Positions 1-13,559 of a DNA stretch of 64,000 bases are shown piece by piece. The stretch is taken from assembly GCA_028023455.1 (NCBI GenBank), contig JAQFVV010012573.1, positions 2,228,815-2,292,814 of the forward strand, written 5' to 3'. The first letter of the stretch is position 1; each line of letters begins with the position of its first letter. The translations under genes and the position numbers were made by a program. The stretch comes from Epiperipatus broadwayi (lineage: Eukaryota; Onychophora; Udeonychophora; Euonychophora; Peripatidae). A model generated the notes under the pieces. That model was not told where the DNA came from, did not search any database, and saw only the letters and a program-made list of their open reading frames with translations.

Positions 1-779
1 ATGGAGGACCTTGTCTACTCCATTAAGCATACTCATAAGAATTAACAAAGCCTAGCTCTATGAGGCTAAAAAATACTAAACTAATAACAAGATATAGGCT
101 TCACATGAACTAACTAAGTTATCACTAAGAATTTTAAAATACAACATGTATACTCAATGTCAGAACCAACAATGCAAACTGTGCCAACCGACTAATATAA
201 AAATAACTTAAAAATTAAATGCATATAAAAATTCTAGGCAAAGGTACAATGCACACAAAATAAAATATTAAATACTAAAATATAGTGGCTAGTGGACATT
301 TAAAAGATTGCAAATTAAATGTGAAAATATTAATTCTCAATGCATATAAAAAATATTTGCAATTATTATTGATTTAGCATTTATAAACAAATGAATAGAA
401 ACCCTCTGATAAACCTCTTTGGCTGATTTAAAATAAGACTGAGTGAAATATCCCACATATAAATAAGCTAAGACTGAGATATTAAAATCTCCAGGAATAA
501 AATTATTGAATATAATTTTAACTTGTGAAATGCTTAACAAATATAATAGTATAAAATTTACCTGAGAATGGTAGAATATCTACTCATTCTAATAAACATA
601 TTAAGATTAAAATTATAACATTAGTTTAATTAGCATATCTATGCTAATAGTATTACACATATTTTAAAATATATATATAGCATAGATATGTGGTTTTAAT
701 TTCTCCTTATTTGTAATAATAAAAATATTTAATTGTAAATATTAGAGAAAAAAGAATATAGTTAATAATAAATTTGGCT
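1..779. other. A+T-rich DNA, no gene seen
   Basis: Only short, low-complexity open frames are present. No domain, splice structure or recognisable repeat was found, apart from short AT runs near 660-680. Confidence 0.6.
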
Positions 780-1460
780 GAACGTTTTCGAGGAACCGTG
801 CCTCATACTCATAGCCTTAGTGAAAATGTACTTAATATATGTAAATGAGAATATTCAAATGAGTTACTGTTACGTAGCCCATTTTTTCGAAATGTCGAAG
901 CACGTGTCTCTTCTGTTGATTGCATGGATATCTCTGTTAATGTAGAATGCCTCCTTTATTTTTCTCCTGTAGTCATTTGGTTCTGAGCATAAAATAACGG
1001 GGTTAGTGGGTATGAAATTGTGCCCTGATTGTTTAGTATGTTCAAAAAATGCAGAAGATGTACTGCTGTTCGTTTGGGCTCTGTTGAAGGTGTACCGATG
1101 TTGAGCCAATCTGGTGTTAACTGTGGCTTTCGTTTCACCATAATATATGGCGTGGCATCCGGCTTGGGGGCAGGAAATGGAGTACACCACATGTGGGGTG
1201 AGCGCTGGATCTATGTAGTCTTTGGAATTATTGATCAACCTATTAGTGTTGGGTGGAGTTCTGAATATTATGCTGAATTTGTTGCTCAAGGTTTTCGTTA
1301 GTTTGCTGGATATTTTAGGGATGTAAGGGACCGTTATTCTAGGTAGATTGGTGCGAGGCAATTTATCATCTATTGAGCTGTTGAATTTCATGACTTTCCT
1401 CCTAATGGTTTTGTATTTGATATTTTTCTGGTTTCTTTTTTTTAAAACCAATAAAAATGC
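780..1460 (-). pseudogene. Penelope-like retroelement, 5'-truncated GIY-YIG endonuclease end
   Basis: An open frame of about 193 codons runs on the minus strand from about 1451 to 870. Its N-terminal half resembles the linker between reverse transcriptase and endonuclease in Penelope-like elements (VPYIPKISSKLTKTL, then FRTPPNTNRL). The C-terminal half is a GIY-YIG nuclease: VVYSISC, a Cys-containing loop, the IYYGET core, the RLAQHR arginine/histidine motif, an FFEHTKQSGHNF segment and a late glutamate in KEAFYI. Such nucleases nick target DNA for these retroelements. The reverse transcriptase itself is missing upstream, where the frame runs into A/T homopolymers at 1433-1475, so this is a 5'-truncated copy. 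The frame has no internal stop, so the insertion may be fairly young. The tail from 870 down to about 780 is less A+T-rich and is probably the element's 3' end. Family is by motif recognition; subfamily unknown. Confidence 0.82.
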
Positions 1461-3939
1461 AAGTAAAAAAAAAATAAAGTAACTTCAGTTCATATTTTCA
1501 GCTTCCTCCATATTTTTCCTTCCTTTTGTTCAAGTCATGTATATAATTTATTAAAGACAATTTATTAATCTGACGGCATGAAACTTCTGGTCAAAACATT
1601 TCATAAGCATGGCAATGATTCCTTAAATGAAACATGTTTAATAGTTCTTTAAAGATATTTTAATTTTTTCCTTTAAAGATATTCTAGATAATAAAACATT
1701 GAAATAATAAGAATAGGCTGGCACTAGAAAGATAAGTAAAACAAATTCTTCAGCTGAGTATATCATTATGGGATCCTGGGTTTACTTATACAATAATACA
1801 GTGTCATTTTTAATTCCATTTCTTTTTTTTAAAAGTACATGCATTTTTAAAGTTTTCTTTTTATTTTCTCATACAATATTTTAAAATTTGTTTCCAAATA
1901 ATTTCTCTTTAACTCTTTTAAACATAAGAATAGGAACATTTTGCAGTTACAAAATTTCATCTGTTTAGGAGATAGGAATAATTGTCACAAATTTACGTAT
2001 AGATATATGCAAATATAACAGTTTTATACATTTGACATAAAAAGTTCATCCTTAATAATTACAATTTATAACATTTTGTCCAACTGTTTTAGAAGTATAC
2101 AATCTATTCTATTATAATGAATAATACATTTTTAGTTGAACATTAGGCAAAATTAATACTATAATTATACTATATGTTTGACAGATAAAATTCATTCTTC
2201 CTTAATTTAGTGCAGAATATTTTTCTCTTTTATAAAACTATTTTAGAAACAAGCAATTAATGTAACATATAGGTGACTTGGAATTAGCTTTAAATGAATT
2301 TAATACAAGGATATTGACGCATTTTAAACTTACAATAAAGTTACTATGAATGTCTTTCAATTTTCCTCATTTAAGTTCTAGGCTATTTAAATAATAATTA
2401 AGTAGTTTCTGACTATAAAAGTTCAGTGCAATAAAGATATTTAGCCACAGATATATTAACTATTGATATCCAAATTTTATTTCATGGAATATATAAGTCA
2501 TGCAATTAGGAGATAAGATAACAGATATAAAATTTCCTTTAAATGTTTTTTTTTACTATAGCTTTAACAGTTAATTAAAAGTCAATATCAAGAAATAGTT
2601 ATCTTTGGTCTAGCAGTTGCCATTACAATTTTAGAACAATGAGATATACTTTTAATATACTTTTGCTTTAAAAAAAAATAAACTTTTTTTTTAAAAAATT
2701 ACAATTTGTTTATGAGGAGAAGAAAGTTTCAGCATACTTCAGAATTCAAGAGCATGCACACACCTCAACACAATACCACCTTCTATTTATATCCTGATTA
2801 TTTTTACCCCTCTCCAAATTTTCATGTCAATTTCTTTCAATACAACCAATCAATATAATTCATTTCATATTTAACTGTAATCCCTTTTTAAATCAGCTGT
2901 AAAACTGATCACTGATATAATTTTGATTTATTTATTTAACAATCACATGGGCTAATGACCAAATTAAAAGTTAATTATTAGTTTTTTATGTAACATTAAA
3001 AAAAATTATATTACATAAAATAAAATAGAAACACTAATAGAAAATTAAACTAGTTTTATTTATCATTTAATTATAACAATTTTATTCATTCATTTATTTT
3101 CTTGCATTTAATTAATATTGTAGTTAAATTATTATTTAATCATTTACTTTGTACATCTTCATGCAGGCACACACACAAAGGATGACCTTAAACCTGACCT
3201 CTACTACTTAATTATACCTTTTTTTAACAACTACAAATAAAAATATTAAGGAATATTATATTAGAAATAACTTTTAATAGGTTAATATTAATTTACATTA
3301 AACATTTAAATATTATTTAACTGCTTTAATAAAATATAAAGATTACTTTTAAATCAATTTGATACTATTTATTTTATTTATAATATTAACTTAATTATAA
3401 GTTATAAAACAAAAGTTATTTTATAATATATTAAACATTATTTATTAATTTAAAAACTAACCAGAATATTCACTTTAAGAAAATTGCTATCTTATATTTC
3501 TTGCAAAACTAACTACCAACATGCTACTGACTTTATACACATAATCATATGAAATTTACTAAATATTACAATATTATCCATTATTATGATATCTTATTCA
3601 TTAACAGATTTTTTTTCATGATGTTTTTAGGTCACCATTTCCTTTACTAGTATCTGATTCCTGCATTTCTTTCATTTGTGATCAAAGTGTTTACAACTAT
3701 GTCTCTTAATCAAAACATTTGCAATTATTATACTTATTAGTATCATTTTTAGAAATAATGTGTTCATGTGATTGTTTTTAGTTTATTAGTACAATAGACA
3801 TATTTTTTTATTGCGATAATAAGTATCAGGTGAATAAATATTAAAAAAAAGATGACTGGATTTTCAATTTACACCATACGTCAATTATTTCTGTCTAAAG
3901 CAAGTGGCAAGATATTTTTAAATTTATAGGATATGTTAT
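1461..3939. other. A+T-rich DNA, no gene seen
   Basis: Long A+T-rich stretch with homopolymer runs (for example 2546-2553 and 2668-2697). I found no domain-bearing frame, tRNA-like element or clear repeat. Confidence 0.55.
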
Positions 3940-3944
3940 TAACT

Positions 3945-4340
3945 GAAACACAGGCTTATTATATACCTGTGCCTATATATTTAATATATAGGTTATATGA
4001 GCACAGACATTTGCATGACCCATGACTCCCCACTCTATCTCATAACACTCATACACTTGAACACATAGATGGCAAAAAAGATAAATAATCACCAATATGC
4101 ATATTTCATGCAAAACCAGCAATCATCAGTTTGTCCAGATTACCATCTCTACACATATATGCTATAAGTGCTTAGACATATATTAAGATAGCCAATCTTT
4201 ATATTTTAATGGACAGGCTTCAATCTACTCCACACTCCAACTCTTTAACTGTCCACCCAATTGAAAATCTTATGATAGAATGCTCAAAGGCCACCCTGAG
4301 GCTGAGATTCTTATCACACTCATGTTGATCTAAGGTCAAT
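3945..4340 (+). repeat. Interspersed repeat F1, copy 1
   Basis: First copy of a family found at least nine times in the window. Diagnostic blocks in order are a stretch ending in AAAGATAAATAATCACC, a block like CCAGCAATCATCAGTTTG-TCCAGATTACCATCTC, then TATTAAGATAGCCAATCTT and a GGACAGGCTTCAATCTACTC block. Other copies lie at 4430, 4682 (inverted), 20469, 23262 (inverted), 35150, 35775 (inverted), 42150 and 42930 (inverted). No coding capacity is seen. The reverse complement of some copies ends with a GGTTCAAATCC-like B-box sequence, so a tRNA-related SINE origin is possible. The frequent inverted pairing also allows a fold-back/MITE origin. Confidence 0.75.
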
Positions 4341-4429
4341 CTGACCCCTCATGTACAGGACATAATCCATTTAATACATATACAAGGGATGGGCAGACAT
4401 CTCTACTATGTAATACTTGAAACACAGGA

Positions 4430-4922
4430 TTATTATATACCTGTGTGTATATAAGTAATATATAAAATATATGAGCACAGCAAATAACACTGAAACACTT
4501 GAACACATATATGTCAAAAAGATAAATAACCACCAATATACATATTTTATGCTAACCAACAATCATCAGTTGGTCAAGATTACCATCTTTACACATATAT
4601 GCTATAAGTTCTCAGATATATATTAAGATAGCCAATCTTCATACTTTAATGGACAGGTGTTGGAGTGTGGAGTAGATTGAATCCTGTTCATTAAAGTATA
4701 AAGATTGGCTATCTTAATATATATATATATCTGAGCACTTATAGCATATATGTGTAGAAATGGTAATCTGGACCAACTGGTGATTGCTGGTCTAGCATGA
4801 AATACGAATATTGGTGATTATTTATCTTTTTGACATATATGTGTTCAAGTGTATCAGGGTTATGAGATAGAGTGGAGAGTGGTGGGTCATGTGAAATTCT
4901 GTGCTCATATACCCTATATTTA
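4430..4922. repeat. F1 inverted pair (hairpin of two F1 copies)
   Basis: A forward F1 copy (about 4432-4657) is followed directly by an inverted copy (about 4682-4922). The arms pair over more than 200 bp, for example TTAAGATAGCCAATCTTC against AAGATTGGCTATCTTAATA. The short spacer carries the GGAGTGTGGAGTAGATTGA block, itself the reverse complement of part of F1 copy 1. Transcripts would fold into long double-stranded RNA. Confidence 0.8.
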
Positions 4923-7480
4923 GGAATGGTTATTATTTATTTTTTTAATTAGATCCTTAATTGGAAATTGTGTTATAAGAAATTGTAAAACAAAGTAAGA
5001 GTTAAGAATTTAATATAATTATGTAGATATGTCATATAAGCAGCTGGATTCATAGAGAATATAGAAGATAGAGAAACCTGAAAATAGGTATAAAGGAATT
5101 CAAAAGAGGGCAAGATTATTAACTGTACTGCTAAACATTATATCTACACTATTGTTATTGTTACTCATAGCAGCAAAGGATAATTTTGCATTGTGATTAG
5201 CAATAACCTTTGCAATAGATTTTTGTTAAAGAATTTATCTTACAATTAGATACTTTTTATATGAAAAAATAATAATAATAAGACTAATATTGTGGCAGGC
5301 TATAGTTTATTTTTAAATTATTTTATACGTGTATAAAATAAAATTGGTGATATATACAATACTATAAAGTAATAGACTTTTTAAGTGTTACGATATCAAG
5401 CTTTAAAGCATTTTGTAAAATAAATATACAGTATACGTATTCAAATTATTTGATGCTTATATATATATTTTTAAAGGGGTAATTAAAGAATAAATTGTAT
5501 GCGCTGATATAAATAAATATGATTGGATTGATTAAAAATAGATAATTATTTAGCGACAACGTCTTATTTTTTTTAAATTTTTAGCAATTGAAATATCGAA
5601 ATAAATCCTTTACTAACAAATGAAGAAATTCCAACCGTACATCATTTTACAAATATTCTTTCAAAAATACAAATAATTTTGTTCTTTAACATTAACATTA
5701 AAATTATTTCGTTGTTTTAATTTATAATTAACACAAAAAAATAAAAGATTTAGCTTTCAATTTGCTCAGATATACAATTTAAATATTTTTAAATATTAAG
5801 CTTTATTTATTTTAATTTTTTTTTTAAAATCCGGAGCGCCATCGAGCGTTGAAAGTTATCACTAAATTTTAAAACCGTTAATCAGTCTGATTGTATAAAC
5901 AAATTACTTTAAACAAAATGATTTATTACCAACTGATAATAATAATTATAAACTTTTAAAGAGACCGTTTTCAGAATGTATGAAAACAATATCTTAGAAT
6001 AATATTTCATGATAGAAAAAAATTTGAAATAAAAAAATCAAAAGATTTATAATTCATTTCTCGTATTCATTTTTTTTTTTAAGGCAGATGTAATACAAAA
6101 TATCATAAAGATACTTGTAGATCCCAACCAGGAGATATATATATATATTAGCGGCTTTATTAAGTACTTCAATTCTGACACTAGCCAAAGAGTCATCAAC
6201 CACTTATTATGTATTCAAGGTTGGCTGATAAATGCATTTATGAAGGAAATGAACAGCGATTATACGCTTACGAGAATCTTTTGAAGAAATTCTAATTGCT
6301 GCTATGAAAAATCAAATGCATATGGATTTATTAGTAGATCTGGAAAAAAATTTTGTTTGAAACGTCATAAAAATTCCATTTTTTATGCTATAATTCTTTG
6401 ATTGCAGATGTAGAAGAAGAATCTTGATTTGAGACAAGTCTTAGATGGTAAAATATCTTGAGTTATTGACAAGTCTTATCTACTTAATAAGCTTTTATAT
6501 ATTTTCAAGGTAACCTCTTCTCTGATATTTGATAGAGGACAACGTGAAAGAACAGGAAGCCACTGTAAAGTAGTAAACTTGAATATGCTAGTAATATTTA
6601 GGTAACTTCTCTGATATCTAATGGAAAACTTTTCTCAATGAACAGGAAGACACTGCAAAAGAAAAAAACTTGATTGTATCAATAATATTCCTTAGGATAA
6701 TATTTCATTGAGTAGGTCAGAACTTTATTAATTTTATATAATTCTTATAATATTTTATATATAAAATGATCAGAAAAAATTTACCATATTATTTTTAAAA
6801 ATAAAAATATTGACATAAACGTTAAAATTGTCTACAATATATCACACTATAAAAGTTTACAGGACCCATAAGCTGTCTTATTGGTATAGGATGTTATTAC
6901 ATTTGCTGATTAAGAGTCAATTTTAGAGCCACATTTGTTCTAATAGTAGAAATTCATTAAAGAATTATATATATTTCTGTATTATTTAAATCTCTTGCCT
7001 TTAAAAATTTTATTAATATTTTAATTATACATATTATTTTAGACAACTTTTAATCCGGAAGTGACTGTGACTTACAATCTAACAAATCATATTTATACTA
7101 ACTTTCTATATGTAGCTTATTTTTGTGTGATTTTATAAGCTGTGCCATCAACATTGCAAAAGATTCTCCTTAAAGTGATTAATGTCACATAAAGTTATTA
7201 CTTAAATGATACTCATTATTTTGTGATATAGTTAAACCATTTATTTCAAACTATAATAGCCTAGCATAAAGACAATAAATATATTAGAAGTTAATGAACT
7301 AACCTGTCGTTCAATGATTTCAGATTTAAATCCATATGACTTGGATATTTTCCAATTAAATGGACGTTTTTTTTATTTATGTATTATTGTCTAAAAGATA
7401 AAATAAGTTATAGAACAATGTGAGACAGACGAAATTGTGTCACTGTACCAAACAGAAAGAACAAGCACAATTATATATAT
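4923..7480. other. A+T-rich DNA, no gene seen
   Basis: No recognisable gene. The part around 5820-5870 has locally more CpG (GGAGCGCCATCGAGCG) than its surroundings and may be unique host sequence. A short (AT)n run lies at 6137-6149. Confidence 0.5.
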
Positions 7481-7510
7481 ATGATGCTCCATTCTTTACT
7501 GATTGTTGTG

Positions 7511-7536
7511 TATTCAAAATGCATGCATTTTGAATA
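7511..7536. repeat. Perfect 26-bp palindrome
   Basis: The sequence reads the same on both strands: TATTCAAAATGCA followed by its reverse complement, centred on TGCATGCA. It could extrude a cruciform or bind a dimeric protein. Function unknown. Confidence 0.85.
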
Positions 7537-7619
7537 TCAACAAATAAAACAATAAATGATAATAGTGAAAAGTTATTGCTACACACACAACACAATATAC
7601 ATTGGTTCACTTCCCACAA

Positions 7620-7915
7620 CACACACCTGGCTGCTTTCTAGACAGTTTCTTCCTGACTTGGTTTCCCAACCTCTGGCTCTGTTCAGTTGCTCATGAACAC
7701 ATTGGCTTCACAATAGAGCAGTGCATTGTCACTTAAGCTTTTTTCAGCTACTGACACTTATAACTCTCAGCAATGGTTCACTCGGTAAATTCACTCAAAA
7801 TAGAACAATGCACTTTGTTACTCAAACTACTTATAGTCCCCTCAGTTGGCCTGCTGCAATCCAAGGTTTATCCTTGATGTTATCAGTCTTTATTTCCTCT
7901 TTGCATTTTTAATTA
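7620..7915. other. Island of higher G+C, unassigned
   Basis: This stretch is visibly richer in G+C than its flanks and less homopolymeric, with a 63-codon open frame at 7721-7912 on the plus strand. I do not recognise the peptide. It may be an old repeat or a piece of unique sequence. Confidence 0.3.
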
Positions 7916-10440
7916 GTATTGTATCAAGAAATATTTGTAATTAGCAAATATCTCTTGGCATTTATTGAACTAATGTTCTTATCACAAATAAGTGAATTTA
8001 ATCATTAATTATATCCTTATCAGTTAGCAATCTAAAATATATTTCTCTAATATATTTTTTTTATTTTTTCTGAAATATAAAACTTATACTTAACTTTTCA
8101 TAAACATATTTATACAAAACATGACATTGATAATGACATATTTGTGCAGTTAGTGATATACACTGTATATGGAACATTTCCAATTAATGTTATGGTGATT
8201 TCAAACTGTGCATTATACATTACTTTCTATAAAGACTCACAACATCTGGAGAAATATATTTCACATGTTAAATCATTTTATTATGATGTGTCTCATTTTT
8301 AAAAAGAAAAATGTAATGATATATATTAATTCATTTTTTTAACATTCTGAAGTACAATAAGTAAAAATTATTAACTACCTCTACTCAAACAAATTACAAA
8401 AATTTATTAAGATAAGAAATACTCATGACAAATGTCATTATAGTTTTTGTTTCACTGGATAGAGGTAATTCTTTGTAACAAATTCTGTATGAGCATAACT
8501 AGCAAAAATAAAATAATTGAATGCCTTTTTTTTTCTTGAGAGTTCATAAAAAGTCCAAGTACAAGATGTAGCAGAACTGCATGCAATTCCATGAATCGTA
8601 AGCTCTAGAATATGCCATTCTGACAATGCATAAACTATGATAGGCAATAACAACAGATATTAATATAGACAAATTTTCATAATGAATTCTTGCAGTTTAG
8701 CTCCTTTCTGAATAAACCAAGAAAAGTCTTAGTAACAATAAATTAGTTATGACCAATCTTTGCTGTATCATATCTTTCAATGATTGTCCTGTTTATATAA
8801 AATCTGCTATGCAGTAAAAGAGAAAAGAGTGCACATTGTTGTAGATTAAATGTAATAGGGAGAAATCATGTAATTTGCTTTTTATTAATAATAAATTTAG
8901 GTATATAAATAAAAGTAAAGAAAAATAACATATAAAGTAGTATTTGACTGAGAAAATGTAGTTTTATTAAATGACTTGTTATAAATTTGAAGGATTGTAC
9001 TGAAGAAGGATTAGAAAGAATATTGACAAATTAAAATACAATGAAGGCAAAGATTTTTGAGAAGATTACATACAGCAAGGAAAAATTGGATATTAGTGTA
9101 ATCATAAATTTTTACTTGAAGCACAAATGATCTAAATTGTTTTACATTGGTCATATTTTAGGTTAATGTAACTCATTCAAAAAAAATATAAAGTTTAGAA
9201 AGATTGATTCTGAAGGAAGAAGGTGTGAATAACAATGGATTGAATGTATTAAAATCATCATTATAATGAAAGTGCTTTTGAAACAGTATAAAAAATTAGA
9301 ACATTGATAAGTCAAAGGAATGATACTCTTACAATTTCCTGGGGTCAACATCACGTTCATACTACTAATAATAACAATTAAGAATTTAAAACTAAATAAA
9401 ATCTAAATATTAATAAGTTATAGAATTTATATATATATATATTTCTAACAAAACATCATTTGATTCTCAGAGGTGTGAAACCATTTTATACTTGCAAACC
9501 CCTTTTTATGTTTATGACTTCCTTCCTCAGATGAAATTTGATGTAACCCATTATTTGCTTTTACCATGCCTAAATTATAAATAGGAATATGTAAGAAGAT
9601 TCATAATAAAATGATAGTAGTTTTAATTAATAACTTATATAAATGTATATTTCATAACATTTTAGTATTAAGCACATATGATTTGAATATAATTATTAAA
9701 AGGAATCATATGCTTGTAAAAAAAATTATGATAACAAAAGCAATTTTTTTTCATGTGATTTTTTATCTATTTTTAAAATTAAATTCTTTCAAAACAAAAA
9801 CTTATTATCAGAACACTTCATGACAGCCATTGTGCAACACTGCTGTAGTTTATTATATTCTTCATTGATAAGGCAAATGTCAGAAATTGGTTTGTGAATA
9901 GGGATTAAAATAAATTTCTATCTAACAATCACAAATTTCTAAAGATTACAATAGATGGTGTTAGAATAAAGAGATGGTCTTGTTTATTAATACAATGTCT
10001 CCAGAAATCAAAATATGAACAATTTTAATAATTAAATCATCAAGAGAATTCCAATTCATTATAAAAACATGTGCTAATTGTAAAATGGAAATCAACCTCA
10101 AAATAAAAATTAAAAAAAAATCATTGTCACCAATATGATGCATTCTTACCATTTCTTTTCAGTTGGTATTTCTTTTGCAAAAATGCTGTCAAATGCAAAT
10201 TATCTCCACACAATTTTAATATATCTATTCATATTTATTGAGTTATTCTTTTTCTGTTTCAGTTTTTTCATTTACTTTACATACTATGGCCCAAAATTGC
10301 AATTTTCTATTATTTTTAATAACTTTTCCGATTCAATTTTTATAAAATTAATCAGTAGGAACTTTTTGCATCCATCCATTTCTTAGAAACTTTCTGTAGC
10401 ATATTTTTACAAATGCCAATATTTTTTGCACTTTAATGTT
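7916..10440. other. A+T-rich DNA, no gene seen
   Basis: Short open frames only. No domain or repeat-family match was seen by eye. Short AT runs occur near 9429-9442. Confidence 0.5.
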
Positions 10441-10449
10441 TTGTTATCT

Positions 10450-11100
10450 CTTATGTTTAACATTCATATAATACATTAATATGTAGGCATGTGCATAAGT
10501 AGAAGCATTGTGATTTATAACCCAATATTTGTACTATTTTAAATTCTATTTGTAGTTTGTAAATATGTTATTGTTTTAGCTAATTCTAATTTTCCCAAAA
10601 TTAGTAATATTACTTTAAAGATAAGCAAAACTTTCTACATTATCTAAGATTCCTAAATTTATCTTTACTGAGATCATATTAATGTATAAACAGTATTAAT
10701 CAGTACTTCTGTATTAATATTTTAATGTAAACTTTGGTGTTTTTTTACCTTATTTAATGTTATTACTGTATCTTTAGCATGTCTTGAATTGGTTATTATC
10801 ATTTCATGCACTGCTTTTTTGATTTTATCCATTACTTTTTTCAAATATGTGATGAGATGGGATTTTTTTATATTATGCTTTTTTAATTTCAAATGAGATT
10901 TTAATTTCTATACTCATTGTCATGATTGCGTTTGACTAATATATATATATATATTCTTTAAACTAATATATATATATATATTCTTTAAAAGATTAATTAG
11001 TTTGTGATCTACTCCATATGATTAATGTACTGACCAAAGTTGACAACACATAGATATAATTTTTTTCTTCTTTTTTTTTCGGATTTCTCTGCAATGGGGC
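10450..11100 (-). pseudogene. Decayed LINE reverse transcriptase palm
   Basis: Read on the minus strand in shifting frames, this pyrimidine-rich stretch gives LWSVH-SYGVDHKLINLLKNIY at about 11030-10981. That resembles the helix following RT motif A in RTE-type LINEs. Farther on, at about 10800-10756, it gives IITNSRHAKDTVITL, which fits the motif-C region (usually ..LRYADDTVL..) with the first two catalytic-loop residues changed. Many stops and frameshifts make it a pseudogene. A 31-bp tandem duplication with AT runs (10938-10986) interrupts it. It probably belongs with the endonuclease remnant at 13.6-14.8 kb on the same strand. The 2.5 kb between them is longer than expected and suggests an insertion. 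Confidence 0.45.
10938..10986. repeat. Tandem duplication with AT microsatellite
   Basis: A unit of about 31 bp, ACTAA followed by a (TA)n run and TTCTTTAAA, occurs twice in direct succession. Confidence 0.85.
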
Positions 11101-13559
11101 AGAGTATTCTAAAAATTAATTAGTAATATCTTTCAATCATTTTCATATTCCATCTTACTTCCCTTTTTATACACACTTTAAGTACTTTATCTTACTATCT
11201 TCACTTTATTTGATAACTTTATCAACTATTTTGTCATTTTCAGGACTATCATTCTTTTTCAATTTATTCATTTCTCTTTTAACTTTTTTAACAAAATAAC
11301 TTCTTCATTATTATAAAACCATGAAGAAATTTTATTAATCTCTTTTGCTATTTTATCAAAGTTTACTTTATATCATCATTTTAATTAGTGACATTTCTCT
11401 ATGTATTTTATTCTTCTTTTTGTCTGGTATTTTCTAGTAAGGCTTTTAAATCATTTTGAAAACTTTTTTATTTACTATGATATTTGTTATTGTTTCTACA
11501 CTAAACTATTAAACAGTTTTGGCCATCTTTTCGACAGGTTTCTTTCCCTCATTGCATATTGCATTTTGAATTGTCACTTAGTTTTTTTTAGCACTGGAGA
11601 TAATATATTAGCTCTTTTTCCCCCCCAGAATGATTCTATTGTTCAAATGTATAAAAGTAATAAAAACGACTGTAGTAATTATCATGAAATATTGTTATCA
11701 AAAATACTTTCAAGTGATTTTATTGAATAAGTTGTTTTCAAATATAGTTGAATGGTTATCAGAGACTTAGTGGGATTTAAAAAATGACAAGCACTAAAGA
11801 TGTCTTTTTTATTGTCAAACAAATGCATAAAATGTGTCATGGATTAAAATGATTTATATATAGATTTTATCTATTTGATACTTGGCTTAGTTATTTGAAA
11901 ATGTTTATATGAACATTTAATATTATTCCATTGTCTATATAAATGTATTCATATTATATAGGTTTTATCCACTGGAATAAAAGATTATCAAACAACTGAG
12001 AATTTGAAATGAAAACAAATCTAAATCAAGGGTGGATACCAAACCCCACTTTTTTTTAAGTGAGTTTTGCAACAATTTATAGGTGGTTTCATAATGCAGG
12101 TTTCAAGATGTGCTATAAGTTTATTAGGACAATTTCTAATATAAATTAATTAAAAACAAAAATATACATGCATCTTTTTGCCTTCAATACTTGCAATGTA
12201 TTGATGATTGTATTAAATTAAAGTGTTTTTTCAACCATGATAATAAAAAATAATGGCAACTTTAATTTGGCTGAACAACAACTAAGGATTTAAATCACTT
12301 CCCCTCGTTTGATTTTTAGATAGAAAGAGGGTCTCTAATATTGAGGTGTTTGCTTTTAATAAATTAAAATATTGGACTATTCACCATAATTTACAGTGCC
12401 AAATTTAATGTACAAAAGTGAACCATGAACACACATTAATAATAGACTATAAATGCATTTTTTAAAAATCATTTACAAATGCTATTAAAGATTGTAAAAT
12501 TAAAATAATAAGATTATGCAACCTATAATTATGTTTTTCAATTTTCTGAATCTAATACCATTGAATTTCCTATTATAAAAACCTATAAATAATTTATGTA
12601 AAATGAATGAATAATAAAATATTTCCAAAAAATGTTTATAATGAATTTGAGCATAGTTTTCGTGGGAGAGACAGATTCTATTTTGCTATACATAGATTAT
12701 CTAAAAATATGTAATATTGATTGCTAAATTACTAAGACAAAATGAAGAACTATGTAATCGATTAATAGCAAAAATTTGAAATCTTTAAAAAAGTAAAATT
12801 CACTGGCAAAAAAAAAAAAATACAAAGGAATCAAAAACAAAATCATATCATACATTCAGTTAATAAAAAATGTGAATGTATTTAGTGATACGTGGCTTAT
12901 TTTTTATAGCATTGTAAAAGTCAACTCTAGTTTTATATTCATTTTCTATTTTTTCTTCTTCTGATATTAGAATAATCATATTAATTTATAAGTGACTACT
13001 AATGCTGATGGTAGCATGTAGCATAAATTAATTAATTGTCTCCTATCTATTATCTTGTAAAACCAATTCTTTTAAAGATTAATTTTCATATTATTGTACA
13101 ATTAAAATAGCTTAGCAAAACAAAACAATTGCTTAATCTTTTTTTTTAAAAAAAAAAAACAGTATTAGCATATTATAAAAAGAACTCCATTTTATTTTAA
13201 TGGAAGTATGTGCATCAATTGTGTTGCAGAAGTCAAGTTAACTAACATCTCATGGTTGAAAATATTTTAACATAATATTCACAACAACTATTTTACATTT
13301 TATAATTTTAATAGATTTGCTTTGTTTGAAGGTTGACATATTTTTAAAGTTGTTAATGCAAGAAATTTTATAATAAATATGTTTCTAATAACTACACACA
13401 TCAATAATTTTGATAGAAAATTTACTGGCTATTCTACTCATAAATTATTTTACAAAGCTGAACTAATTTTTTCATCTTGTTGTTCTACCGCCATGACATT
13501 AATAATTCAATTGAAATCTATCAATTCTTATAACTTCACAGTCTTTTATCTTATTTATT
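11101..13559. other. Unassigned DNA between LINE fragments
   Basis: The portion 11101-11740 shares the pyrimidine-rich plus strand of the LINE relic and may contain more of it. The portion 11741-13380 has a different, more balanced A/T texture and could be an insertion that split the relic. No terminal repeats were identified. A 13-base A run lies near 12810 and a T/A homopolymer pair at 13139-13160. Confidence 0.3.

Noticed and set aside
1029-1301. 90-codon plus-strand frame opposite the Penelope-like fragment
   Set aside because: The minus strand carries a clear GIY-YIG domain over the same bases, so this is an antisense shadow.
11401-11730. 109-codon plus-strand frame rich in Phe, Leu and Tyr as a membrane protein
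   Set aside because: The hydrophobicity comes from T-rich DNA. The opposite strand lies next to a LINE relic, and there is no family resemblance.
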